From the NCBI RefSeq assembly GCF_036250065.1, contig NZ_CP109199.1, positions 4,278,001 through 4,342,000 of the forward strand: a stretch of 64,000 nucleotides of DNA, given 5' to 3'. The stretch comes from Micromonospora sp. NBC_01699 (GTDB lineage: Bacteria; Actinomycetota; Actinomycetes; Mycobacteriales; Micromonosporaceae). A program made the translations under genes and the position numbers. Below, one piece after another: positions 8,859 through 16,803 of this stretch. The notes beneath the pieces are model-generated. The model made no database searches, was not told the DNA's origin, and was given only the letters and a program-made list of their open reading frames with translations. Position 1 is the stretch's first letter. The number at the start of each line of letters is the position of its first letter.

Positions 8859-10691
8859 ATGAGACTCACGGTGACGACACTGGCCCGGGTGGCGGTCGCC
8901 GCCGTCACCCTGGTCGCCTGGCAGGCCGTACCGGCGCCGGCAGGTGCCGGGCCGGGCACCGCCGGCCACTCCGGCGAACCGCCGAGAACGCCGACGGCCC
9001 AGGGGTACGCCGGCGCCGTGTCGACCGTCGACCCGATCGCGACGGCGGTGGGCGTCGACGTCCTGCGCCGGGGCGGGAACGCGGTCGACGCGGCGGTGGC
9101 GGCGGCAGCCACCCTCGGCGTGACCGAGCCGTTCTCGGCCGGCATCGGCGGCGGTGGCTTCCTCGTCTACTACGACGCGCGCACGAAGCGGGTGCACACC
9201 ATCGACGGCCGGGAGTCGGCCCCGGCGTCGACGCGGCAGGACTCGTTCGTCGACCCGGCCACCGGTGCGCCGTACGCCTTCCAGGAGGCGCGGGTCAGCG
9301 GGCTCTCGGTCGGCGTACCCGGAACGCTTCTGACCTGGCACGAGGCGCTGCGTAAGTGGGGCAGCCGGCCGTTGTCGGCGCTGCTGTCCCCCGCGGCCGA
9401 CGTCGCCGAGCGCGGGTTCACCGTCGATCCGACGTTCCGTCAGCAGGTGAGCGACAACTCGGCGGCGTTCGCCCAGTTCGACTCCACCCGGGCGCTGTAC
9501 CTGCCCGGCGGGCAGCCGCCGGCGGTCGGGTCGAGGCAGCGCAACCGCGACCTCGCCGACACCTACCGGCAGATCGCCCGGCACGGCGTCGACGTGTTCT
9601 ACCGGGGCCCGATCGGAGCGGACCTCGTCGCCGCCGTGCAGCGCCCGCCGGTGGCCGATGATGCGACCGTGCCGTGGCAGTTCCCGATCCGACCGGGCGG
9701 GATGACCCGGACCGACCTGGCCCGGTACGACGTCCGGTTCCCCGCGCCGACCCGGTCCGACTACCGGGGCTACGACGTGTACGGCATGTCGACGCCGTCC
9801 AGCGGAGGTGTCGCCGTCGGGGAGGCGCTCAACATCCTGGAGCGGTTCGACCTGTCGACGATGACGGTGACCGAGGCGCTGCACCACTACCTGGAGGCGA
9901 GCGCGCTCGCGTACGCCGACCGGAACCGGTATGTCGGTGACGACACGTCCCAGCGGGTGCTGCGGGAACTGCTCGACGACGGGTACGCGGCCGAGCGGGC
10001 CTGCCGGGTCGACCCCAACCGCGCCGCACCGAAGCCGGTCCTGCCCGGCGACCCCGACGGCCGGTACGGCGGCTGCGCGACCGCGCCGACCGGCGCCGAG
10101 GGTTACCCCGGCCAGAGCACCACGAACCTGACGGTGGCCGACCGCTGGGGCAACGTCGTGGAGTACACCCTGACGATCGAGCAGACCGGCGGCAACGCGA
10201 TGGTGGTGCCCGGTCGCGGTTTCCTGCTCAACAACGAGCTGACCGACTTCAGCTTCGCGCAGACGCCCGGTGCCGCCCCGGACCCGAACCTGCCCGCGCC
10301 CGGCAAGCGGCCGCGCAGCTCGATGTCGCCGACCATCGTGCTCGACGACGGCCGGCCGTTCCTCGCGCTCGGCAGCCCCGGTGGCGCGACGATCATCACC
10401 ACCGTGCTCCAGATCCTCGTCAACCGGATCGACCTGGGCATGTCGCTGCCGGAGGCGATGGCCGCGCCGAGGGCGTCGCAGCGCAACAGCGCGGCACCGC
10501 AGGCGGAGCCGGCGTTCATCGCCGGGTACGGCGCGCCCCTGTCCGGGTTCGGCCATCCGCCGTTCGCGAGCACACCCGAGCTGGGCGCCGCCACGGCCGT
10601 CGAGCTCACCGGCCGGCACGGTTTCCTGGCGTCGGCAGAACCGGTACGCCGAGGTGGCGGGGCGGCGGCGGTCGTCCAGCCGACCTACTAG
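8859..10691 (+). CDS. ggt: Secreted gamma-glutamyltranspeptidase
   Basis: 610 aa with a Sec-type signal peptide (MRLTVTTLARVAVAAVTLVAWQ). The family transfers or hydrolyses gamma-glutamyl groups of glutathione and related peptides outside the cytoplasm. It is made as a precursor that self-cleaves at a conserved Thr. Here that Thr is T421 in QSTTNLTVADRWGN, aligned with the TTHYS motif of characterised enzymes. The large-subunit motif GGNAVDAAVA lies near residue 75. GSPGGATIITTVLQIL in the small subunit forms the oxyanion and substrate pocket. AGAGGGGCAG precedes the ATG. It is divergent from the sugar ABC operon and followed after 42 bp by a dehydrogenase gene in the same direction. Confidence 0.9.
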   Translation: MRLTVTTLARVAVAAVTLVAWQAVPAPAGAGPGTAGHSGEPPRTPTAQGYAGAVSTVDPIATAVGVDVLRRGGNAVDAAVAAAATLGVTEPFSAGIGGGGFLVYYDARTKRVHTIDGRESAPASTRQDSFVDPATGAPYAFQEARVSGLSVGVPGTLLTWHEALRKWGSRPLSALLSPAADVAERGFTVDPTFRQQVSDNSAAFAQFDSTRALYLPGGQPPAVGSRQRNRDLADTYRQIARHGVDVFYRGPIGADLVAAVQRPPVADDATVPWQFPIRPGGMTRTDLARYDVRFPAPTRSDYRGYDVYGMSTPSSGGVAVGEALNILERFDLSTMTVTEALHHYLEASALAYADRNRYVGDDTSQRVLRELLDDGYAAERACRVDPNRAAPKPVLPGDPDGRYGGCATAPTGAEGYPGQSTTNLTVADRWGNVVEYTLTIEQTGGNAMVVPGRGFLLNNELTDFSFAQTPGAAPDPNLPAPGKRPRSSMSPTIVLDDGRPFLALGSPGGATIITTVLQILVNRIDLGMSLPEAMAAPRASQRNSAAPQAEPAFIAGYGAPLSGFGHPPFASTPELGAATAVELTGRHGFLASAEPVRRGGGAAAVVQPTY

Positions 10692-10733
10692 GGTGTGCCT
10701 GCCAAGATCAGCCCGTCGGGTGAGGAGTCGGAG

Positions 10734-11819
10734 ATGACAGCGGTGGCGCAAACCAGCTTCGGTCTGGTCGGCAGCGGCTGGCGCTCTCTGTTCTTCCTTC
10801 GGTTGGCTCGGCTGCTACCGGACCGGTTGCGGGTCACCGGTGTGGTCACCCGTACCGCCGAGCGGGGCGACGAGGTGACGGCGGAGTGGGGCGTGCCGAC
10901 CTTCCGCTGCACCGCCGACCTGCTCGCCGACGAGCGGCCGGACTTCGTCATCGTGTCGGTGCCGTGGGCGGTGACCCCGACGGCGACCCGTGAGCTGGTC
11001 GCGGCCGGGGTGCCCGTACTCGCCGAGACGCCACCGGCGCCGGACCTGGACGGGCTGCGTTCGCTCTGGTCCGACGTGGGCGACAGCGGCCTGGTGCAGG
11101 TCGCCGAGCAGTACCTGCTGATGCCGGGACACGCCGCCCGGCTCGAACTGGTCCGGGCCGGGGTGATCGGCGAGCCGACCTCCGTACAGATCTCGTCGAC
11201 CCACCTCTACCATGCGGTCTCGCTGATCCGCGGCCTGCTCGGCGTCGGCTACGACGCCGCCGAGGTCAGCGCGCGGGCCTTCGTCGCGCCGCTGGCCGAT
11301 CCGCTGTCGCCGGGCGGGTGGAGCGGTGACGACACGCCCCGGCGGCTCGCCACCACCCTGGCGACGATCGACTTCGGCGGCCGGATGGGCCTGTACGACT
11401 TCACCGACAACCAGTGGTGGAACCCGCTGCGGGCCCGGCGGCTGACCGTACGCGGCTCGCTCGGTGAGATCGTCGACGACCGGGTGGTCCGGCTGGTCGA
11501 CCCGACCACACCGGTGGAGTCGTCGCTGGTACGCCGGCAGACCGGGCTCGACCTCAACCTGGAGGGGCTCGACCTGAAGCACATCAGCTTCGATGGTCGG
11601 GTGGTGTACCGGAACCCGTTCGTGGGCAGCGGGCTGTCCGACGACGATCTCGCGGTGGCCGACATCGTGGCCCGTACCGGCGCCTGGGCGCGCGGGCAGG
11701 GCGAGCCGCCGTACCCGCTCGCCGAGGCGTGCCAGGACCACCTGCTCAGCCTCGCCATCGAGGAGTCGGTACGCACCGGCCGGCCGGTGGTCACCACGAC
11801 GGAGGCGTGGGCCGGGTAG
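10734..11819 (+). CDS. Gfo/Idh/MocA-family oxidoreductase
   Basis: 361 aa from the ATG at 10734, preceded by GGTGAGGAG; an upstream in-frame start at 10695 has no such site. The N-terminal Rossmann fold contains FGLVGSGWRSLFFLRLA (a GxGxxG-like dinucleotide loop), then DFVIVSVPW and PVLAETPPA, where the Glu-Thr-Pro-Pro replaces the usual EKP motif. The C-terminal alpha/beta domain has the QVAEQYLLMPGHAA and IGEPTSVQISSTH segments common in the family. It probably oxidises or reduces a sugar or cyclitol with NAD(P). The missing active-site Lys of the EKP motif suggests altered or non-canonical chemistry. It may be co-transcribed with ggt. Confidence 0.75.
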   Translation: MTAVAQTSFGLVGSGWRSLFFLRLARLLPDRLRVTGVVTRTAERGDEVTAEWGVPTFRCTADLLADERPDFVIVSVPWAVTPTATRELVAAGVPVLAETPPAPDLDGLRSLWSDVGDSGLVQVAEQYLLMPGHAARLELVRAGVIGEPTSVQISSTHLYHAVSLIRGLLGVGYDAAEVSARAFVAPLADPLSPGGWSGDDTPRRLATTLATIDFGGRMGLYDFTDNQWWNPLRARRLTVRGSLGEIVDDRVVRLVDPTTPVESSLVRRQTGLDLNLEGLDLKHISFDGRVVYRNPFVGSGLSDDDLAVADIVARTGAWARGQGEPPYPLAEACQDHLLSLAIEESVRTGRPVVTTTEAWAG

Positions 11820-11929
11820 CCGGTCGGTCGGCGCGGGCCCCGATGGGGTGGACCCGAGGCATTCGCCCCACCGGGACGGCGGTGAGCGTCTAGCTTGATC
11901 ACGGAACGGAGGCCGTCGATCACGAAGAG

Positions 11930-14086
11930 GTGCCGCGGGTGTTCGCTGCTGTGGGACGGTTCGTGGTCCGCCACCCGATCTGGGTGATCGTGGCCTGGGT
12001 GGCCGCCGCGGTCGGGGTGATCGGGTTCGCGCCGACGCTGACCGCGACCACCGACGAGGCGTCCTTCCTGCCCTCGCACTACGAGTCGATCAAGGCAGCG
12101 GAGGTCCAGCAGCAGGCGTTCCCTCGGGCGGCGACCCCATCGGCGATCATCGTATTCGAACGCCGGGACGGGGGCCCGCTGACCGAAGCCGACGCCGCGA
12201 AGGTGGTCGCGATCGGGCAGGCGCTGACCGACCGCCGGATCCCGGACATCGTCGCGATCACGCCGACCCCGCCCTCGCCCAACCGGTTGATCCAGATCAT
12301 CGCGGTCGAGATGACCCCGCAGCGCGGTCCCGCCGACCAGGCCCAGCCCGACGCGGTCAAGGTGCTGCGGGCGGCGCTGCCGGACCAGCTCGCGAACTCG
12401 GATCTCAAGGCCGGCACCACGGGTACGGCGGCACAGAACCTGGACGCCCAGGATTCCGGGAACCGGGCCAACGTGATCATCGGGGTCGCCACCATCGGTC
12501 TGATCATCATCCTGCTGTTGATCATCTTCCGGAGCCCGATCATCGCGCTGCTGCCGGTGATCGTGATCGGCCTGGTCTCGCAGATCGCAACCGGGCTGAT
12601 CGCCTGGGCCAACCAGGCGTTCGACCTGAAGACCGACAGTTCGGTGAGCGCCATGCTCATCGTGGTGCTGTTCGGCGTCGGCACCGACTACATCCTGTTC
12701 CTGATGTTCCGCTTCCGCGAACGGCTACGGCTGGGCGAGGACCCGAAGACCGCGATGGTCAGCGCGGTCGCCCGAGCCGGTGAGGCGATCGCCTCGGCGG
12801 CCGGCGCGGTCATCATCGCCTTCCTGGCCCTGACCCTGTCCACGCTCGGCCTGTTCAAGTCCCTCGGGCCGGCGCTGGCCATCGCGGTCGCCACCACCCT
12901 GGTCGCCGGACTCACCCTGATCCCGGCCGTGGTCTCACTGCTGGGCACGAAGGTGTTCTGGCCGTCGAACGCGTGGCGACACGAACCGCGCGGCGCCCGG
13001 TTCGCCGCTATCGGCCGGTCGCTGGCCCGCCGGCCGGCGGTGTACGCGGCCGTGTCCGGCGCCGGACTGGTCGTACTGGCCGTCTTCGCCCTCGGCTTCC
13101 ACCCCAACTTCGACCTGAGCAGCGGTTCGACCTCGACCGAGTCGGAGTCGAACGTCTGGAGCAAGGAACTGCTCAGGGGCCTGCCGGCCGGCGCCACCGA
13201 GCCGTCGAACGTGTTCCTGCGCTCGGACACCGGCGCTCCGCTGCCGGCCGACCGGCTCGGGGCGTACCGGGACGCGCTGGTCAAGGTGCCGGGCGTGGGG
13301 CAGGTCGGGCAGCCGACGCTGTCGCCGGACGGCAAGGTCGCCGACTTCCAGGTGACCCTGGCGAACACCCCACAGTCCTCGGCCGCGCTGCACACCGTCA
13401 AGGGTCCGCTGCGCAGCACCGCGCACGCGGCCGCACCGGACGGGACGACCGCGTTCGTCGGCGGTATCACCGCGGTGTTCGTCGACATCCAGGCGGCCGT
13501 CAACCGGGACTACGCCGTCGTGTTCCCGGTCGCGGCCGTACTGATCATGGTCATCCTGGGGTTGCTGCTGCGCAGCGTGGTGGCGCCCTGGTACCTGATG
13601 CTCTCGGTCGGTCTCGGCTTCGCCGCCACCCTCGGCGCCACCGTGCTGATCTTCCAGCACGGCCTCGGCGAACCCGGCCTGATCTTCATCCTGCCGGTGA
13701 TCATGTACCTGTTCGTGGTGGCGCTCGGCACCGACTACAACATCCTGATGGTCGCCCGACTGCGTGAGGAGGCCCGCGAGGGGCGCAACCCGCGCGACGC
13801 CGCCGCGATGGCGATCCGGCACGCCGGACCGACGGTCGCCGCCGCCGGCCTCATCCTCGCCGGTACGTTCGCCTCGCTCATGCTGGCCGGCAACAGCACC
13901 CTCACCCAGATGGGCTTCGCCATCTCGGCCGGCATCGTCATCGTCGCGTTCGTGATGTCGCTGTTCCTCACCCCGGCGATCACCGCGCTGCTCGGCCACC
14001 TCGCCTGGTGGCCCGGACACGCGGACGTCGCCGACGACGGCGACCGCGAAGCCCCGGCCGGGCCCCGCGGTCGTGAAACGCCGTGA
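11930..14086 (+). CDS. MMPL/RND-family transporter
   Basis: About 718 aa. It shows the MmpL topology: one N-terminal helix (HPIWVIVAWVAAAVGVIGF), a first extracytoplasmic domain of roughly 130 residues, five helices, a second extracytoplasmic loop, then five or six helices. The typical proton-relay region GVGTDYILFLMFRFRERL follows helix 4, and its C-terminal copy is ALGTDYNILMVARLREE. The two Asp-Tyr pairs are the conserved RND residues. These proteins export lipids, siderophores or drugs using the proton gradient. A better start may be the GTG at 11939, which has AGAGG seven bases upstream. A TAGCTT -10-like element lies near 11891. It ends 12 bp from the convergent metallophosphoesterase gene. 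Confidence 0.85.
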   Translation: MPRVFAAVGRFVVRHPIWVIVAWVAAAVGVIGFAPTLTATTDEASFLPSHYESIKAAEVQQQAFPRAATPSAIIVFERRDGGPLTEADAAKVVAIGQALTDRRIPDIVAITPTPPSPNRLIQIIAVEMTPQRGPADQAQPDAVKVLRAALPDQLANSDLKAGTTGTAAQNLDAQDSGNRANVIIGVATIGLIIILLLIIFRSPIIALLPVIVIGLVSQIATGLIAWANQAFDLKTDSSVSAMLIVVLFGVGTDYILFLMFRFRERLRLGEDPKTAMVSAVARAGEAIASAAGAVIIAFLALTLSTLGLFKSLGPALAIAVATTLVAGLTLIPAVVSLLGTKVFWPSNAWRHEPRGARFAAIGRSLARRPAVYAAVSGAGLVVLAVFALGFHPNFDLSSGSTSTESESNVWSKELLRGLPAGATEPSNVFLRSDTGAPLPADRLGAYRDALVKVPGVGQVGQPTLSPDGKVADFQVTLANTPQSSAALHTVKGPLRSTAHAAAPDGTTAFVGGITAVFVDIQAAVNRDYAVVFPVAAVLIMVILGLLLRSVVAPWYLMLSVGLGFAATLGATVLIFQHGLGEPGLIFILPVIMYLFVVALGTDYNILMVARLREEAREGRNPRDAAAMAIRHAGPTVAAAGLILAGTFASLMLAGNSTLTQMGFAISAGIVIVAFVMSLFLTPAITALLGHLAWWPGHADVADDGDREAPAGPRGRETP

Positions 14087-14098
14087 TTGTTACCGCGG

Positions 14099-15457
14099 TT
14101 ACCGGACCAGGGCCAGGCCGCTGAACGAGCGGTCGTACTCGGTGAACGACTGGTTGGTGTACGGGCCGTAGACCCAGGTACGCACCGAGTTGGCCGCCGT
14201 GTCGATCTCCACCAGCCGGACCGGGTTGGTGGTGTTCGAGTGGAACGTCTGGAGGAACGTGTAGATCTTGTTGCCGTTCACGCCGGTGTCCACCCGGTTG
14301 CCCGCGATCCCGACATGACCGGAGAAGACGAACCTGATGTTGGCGTACTGCTTGACCAGGTTGTCGAACAGGTACTGCGGGCTGGTCGCCCCGTAACCGG
14401 CGCTCTGCTCGATGTTGCCGTTGCCGTCGATGTAGTCGTGCGTGACGACGATGACATTGTGCCGGGGGTGCGTCGCCACCACGTTCTTCGCCCAGGTGAC
14501 CGCCTGCGTACGCGGCCACAGCTCCAGGGTCAGCACCAGCCACTGGAGGCCGCCGGCCTCGTAGGTGGAGAACGAGTTGTCCACCTTGCCGGCCTCGAAC
14601 TGTCCCTTGACCGCGCCGTACTGGCCGGAGGTGAAGTACTGGTTGAACACGGTGGTGTCGCGGACCAGTTCGCGGGTCCGGGCGGGATCGCGGGCCGAGC
14701 CGCCAACCCCGGTCGCCTGGGTGTCGTGGTTGCCGAGCGCCAGCGAGTACGGGATGCCGGCGGTCTCCAGCGGACGCATCGCGTTGCGGGCGATCGTGTA
14801 CTGCGAGTGGTCGGGCGTGTCCCAGTTGACCACGTCACCGGAGTGGGTGACGAAGCGCAGGTCCAGTGCGGAGCGGTTGTTCACCAGCCAGTCGGTGCGC
14901 TGCCGGAACCGGGTGTCGGCGGCGTTCAGCACCTCCTGCTGGGTGTCCGGCATGACCGCGAAGCTGAACTTCGTGTCGACGGTGGTGCCGGGCGTCTCCA
15001 TCCGGGCGTACGCCAGGTGGACGTTGCGGTCGCAGGTGGTCGACTGGAAGTCGTTGATCAGCTCGATCTTGACGTTGTGCTGCCCCGCGCCGACCGCCGC
15101 GCCGATCGGATAGGTGCCGTAGCTGGTGGCGCTGACGATGGTGCTGGTGCCGACGGCGGTGCCGTCGACCGTCACCCGGATGGTCGGCCAGCCCTGGCAG
15201 TTGTCACCGATCGCGCCGACCAGCACCCGACCCGAGCCGGTGATCGTGGTGGTGGCGTAGCTGTTGTTGCCCCAGAGCGAGGCGTGCGTGCCCGATGCCG
15301 GCACCGGGGTACCTGTCGCCGTCCGGATCGCCCCGTTCACCACGACGAACTGCGACGGCTCCGCCGCGCTCGCGCTGCCGGCGAAGGCGATCCCGCCGGC
15401 CACCACCGTACCCGCGAGCAGTGTCGCCGCGGCGGATCTGACTCCCCTGATGCGCAT
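14099..15457 (-). CDS. Secreted metallophosphoesterase with N-terminal beta-sandwich domain
   Basis: 452 aa from the ATG at 15457, preceded by GGAGGA five bases upstream; a longer open frame to 15613 is non-coding. The signal peptide ends near SASAAEP. An N-terminal domain of about 130 residues (HASLWGNNSYAT ... HNVKIELINDF) resembles the xylan/Ca-dependent carbohydrate-binding (CBM60-like) modules. The catalytic part has all metal-binding motifs: MPDTQQE, HSGDVVNW, GNHDTQ, VTHDYI and SGHVG. It is probably an extracellular phosphodiesterase or phosphatase attached to, or acting near, polysaccharide. A sigma-A-like promoter lies at 15501-15529. Confidence 0.8.
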   Translation of the reverse strand: MRIRGVRSAAATLLAGTVVAGGIAFAGSASAAEPSQFVVVNGAIRTATGTPVPASGTHASLWGNNSYATTTITGSGRVLVGAIGDNCQGWPTIRVTVDGTAVGTSTIVSATSYGTYPIGAAVGAGQHNVKIELINDFQSTTCDRNVHLAYARMETPGTTVDTKFSFAVMPDTQQEVLNAADTRFRQRTDWLVNNRSALDLRFVTHSGDVVNWDTPDHSQYTIARNAMRPLETAGIPYSLALGNHDTQATGVGGSARDPARTRELVRDTTVFNQYFTSGQYGAVKGQFEAGKVDNSFSTYEAGGLQWLVLTLELWPRTQAVTWAKNVVATHPRHNVIVVTHDYIDGNGNIEQSAGYGATSPQYLFDNLVKQYANIRFVFSGHVGIAGNRVDTGVNGNKIYTFLQTFHSNTTNPVRLVEIDTAANSVRTWVYGPYTNQSFTEYDRSFSGLALVR

Positions 15458-15500
15458 CAATCCTCCATGCACGTTACGCCCGACATTCGGACACCTGGAC

Positions 15501-15529
15501 GATAAACAAGATCGGTACGATATATGCAA
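15501..15529 (-). promoter_or_regulatory. Candidate sigma-A promoter of the metallophosphoesterase gene
   Basis: On the minus strand a TTGCAT -35 (15529-15524), 17-bp spacer and TTTATC -10 (15506-15501) lie in an AT-rich island, 44 bp upstream of the ATG at 15457. The -10 is imperfect. Confidence 0.4.
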
Positions 15530-15643
15530 ATACCTGACACACAGCGCAGAAACCTCGGCTGTACGCCACCTTTCCCGTACGTGACGACCGGCCGGCAGTG
15601 GCAGGACATCCAAGTCGGACGATGTCGGGTACGTTGCTGACCC

Positions 15644-16696
15644 ATGCGGCTACGTATGATCTCCACCCTGCTCACCGGCGTCGTCGTGCTGACCGGCACG
15701 GCCGGCTTCACCACCCCACGGGACCCGGACTGGCGACTGCACGACACCGGCGCGACCGTACGGCTGCGCGGCCTCGCCGCGATCAGCGAACGGGTCGCCT
15801 GGGCCAGCGGCGCCGCCGGCACCGTCCTGCGCACCGTCGACGGCGGCCGCAACTGGCGGCAGGTCGGCCCGGCCGAGGTGAGCCTCGAACTGCGCGACAT
15901 CGAGGCGTTCGACGCCGACCACGCGGTGGCGCTGTCGATCGGCCCCGGTGACCAGTCACGGGTCTACCGCACCGACAACGGCGGACGAACCTGGACCGAG
16001 ACCTTCCGCAACACCGACGAGCGGGCGTTCTACGACTGCCTGGCGTTCTCCGACCGCAACCACGGGCTGGCCCTGTCCGACCCGGTCGACGGCCGGTTCC
16101 GCATCCTGTCCACCTCGGACGGCGGCCGGACCTGGGAGGTGCTGCCGACCGCCGGCATGCCGGCGGCGCTCGACGGCGAGTTCGCCTTCGCGGCCAGCGG
16201 CACCTGCCTGGTGACCGCCGACCGGAGCGCCGGCCGAGCCTGGTTCGCCACCGGCGGCGGTGCCTCCGCGCGCGTCTTCCACACCGACGACCGGGGCCGG
16301 ACCTGGCGGGTGACCGCGAGTCCGGTCCCGAGCGGGCCGTCCGCCGGCATCTACTCGCTGGCGTTCCGCGACGCCCGGCACGGAATCGCGCTCGGCGGCG
16401 ACTACACCACCCCGGCGAGCGCCCCCGACGGCGCGGCGACCAGCCACGACGGGGGCAGGACCTGGACACCCGCGCGCAGCCAACCGGGCGAGTACCGGTC
16501 CGGCTCGGCCTGGGTGAAGCGGGGCGGGTGGCTGACGCTCGCGGTCGGGCCGACCGGCAGCGACCTCAGCCTCGACGGCGGAAACCACTGGCGACGCTTT
16601 GACAGCGGCAGCTTCGACTCGGTCGACTGCACCCCCGGCGGGCACTGCTGGGCCTCCGGCGAACAGGGCCGGATCGCCTCACTGCGCTGGCACTGA
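15644..16696 (+). CDS. Secreted Asp-box (BNR/Ycf48-like) beta-propeller protein
   Basis: 350 aa with a short signal peptide (MRLRMISTLLTGVVVLTGTAG). It contains about six Asp-box motifs of the form S/T-x-D-x-G-x-T/N-W: TVDGGRNW, TDNGGRTW, TSDGGRTW, TDDRGRTW, SHDGGRTW and SLDGGNHW. These are spaced as in a six- or seven-bladed propeller. Asp-boxes are structural, not catalytic, so sialidase activity should not be assumed. The closest families are Ycf48-like and oxidoreductase-annotated propellers of actinomycetes. It is divergent from the metallophosphoesterase gene. The start lies only about 8 nt past a TACGTT -10-like element, so the transcript may be nearly leaderless. Confidence 0.75.
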   Translation: MRLRMISTLLTGVVVLTGTAGFTTPRDPDWRLHDTGATVRLRGLAAISERVAWASGAAGTVLRTVDGGRNWRQVGPAEVSLELRDIEAFDADHAVALSIGPGDQSRVYRTDNGGRTWTETFRNTDERAFYDCLAFSDRNHGLALSDPVDGRFRILSTSDGGRTWEVLPTAGMPAALDGEFAFAASGTCLVTADRSAGRAWFATGGGASARVFHTDDRGRTWRVTASPVPSGPSAGIYSLAFRDARHGIALGGDYTTPASAPDGAATSHDGGRTWTPARSQPGEYRSGSAWVKRGGWLTLAVGPTGSDLSLDGGNHWRRFDSGSFDSVDCTPGGHCWASGEQGRIASLRWH

Positions 16697-16699
16697 TCA

Positions 16700-16746
16700 C
16701 CGGCGGGCCGACCGGCGGCACGCCGAACCGCCGGTCGGCCCGCCGG
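16700..16746 (+). terminator. Strong hairpin terminator
   Basis: Perfect 19-bp inverted repeat (16700-16718 and 16728-16746, CCGGCGGGCCGACCGGCGG and its complement) with a 9-nt loop. It starts four bases past the Asp-box protein stop codon. Confidence 0.85.
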
Positions 16747-16791
16747 ACCCGCCTCGTACGGGACATTTACCGGATTCGTACGTTGTCGGCC

Positions 16792-16797
16792 TAGGGT
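16792..16797 (+). promoter_or_regulatory. TAGGGT -10 element of a likely leaderless transcript
   Basis: TAGGGT ends 6 bp before the ATG of the DUF1800 gene at 16804, so transcription would start at or next to the A of ATG. There is no Shine-Dalgarno. This arrangement is common in actinomycetes. The -35 is not clear. Confidence 0.45.
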
Positions 16798-16803
16798 CCC
16801 GGT

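Noticed and set aside
8508-10751. A 747-codon minus-strand frame over ggt
   Set aside because: The plus strand encodes an intact gamma-glutamyltranspeptidase with signal peptide and catalytic Thr; the minus frame is a shadow.
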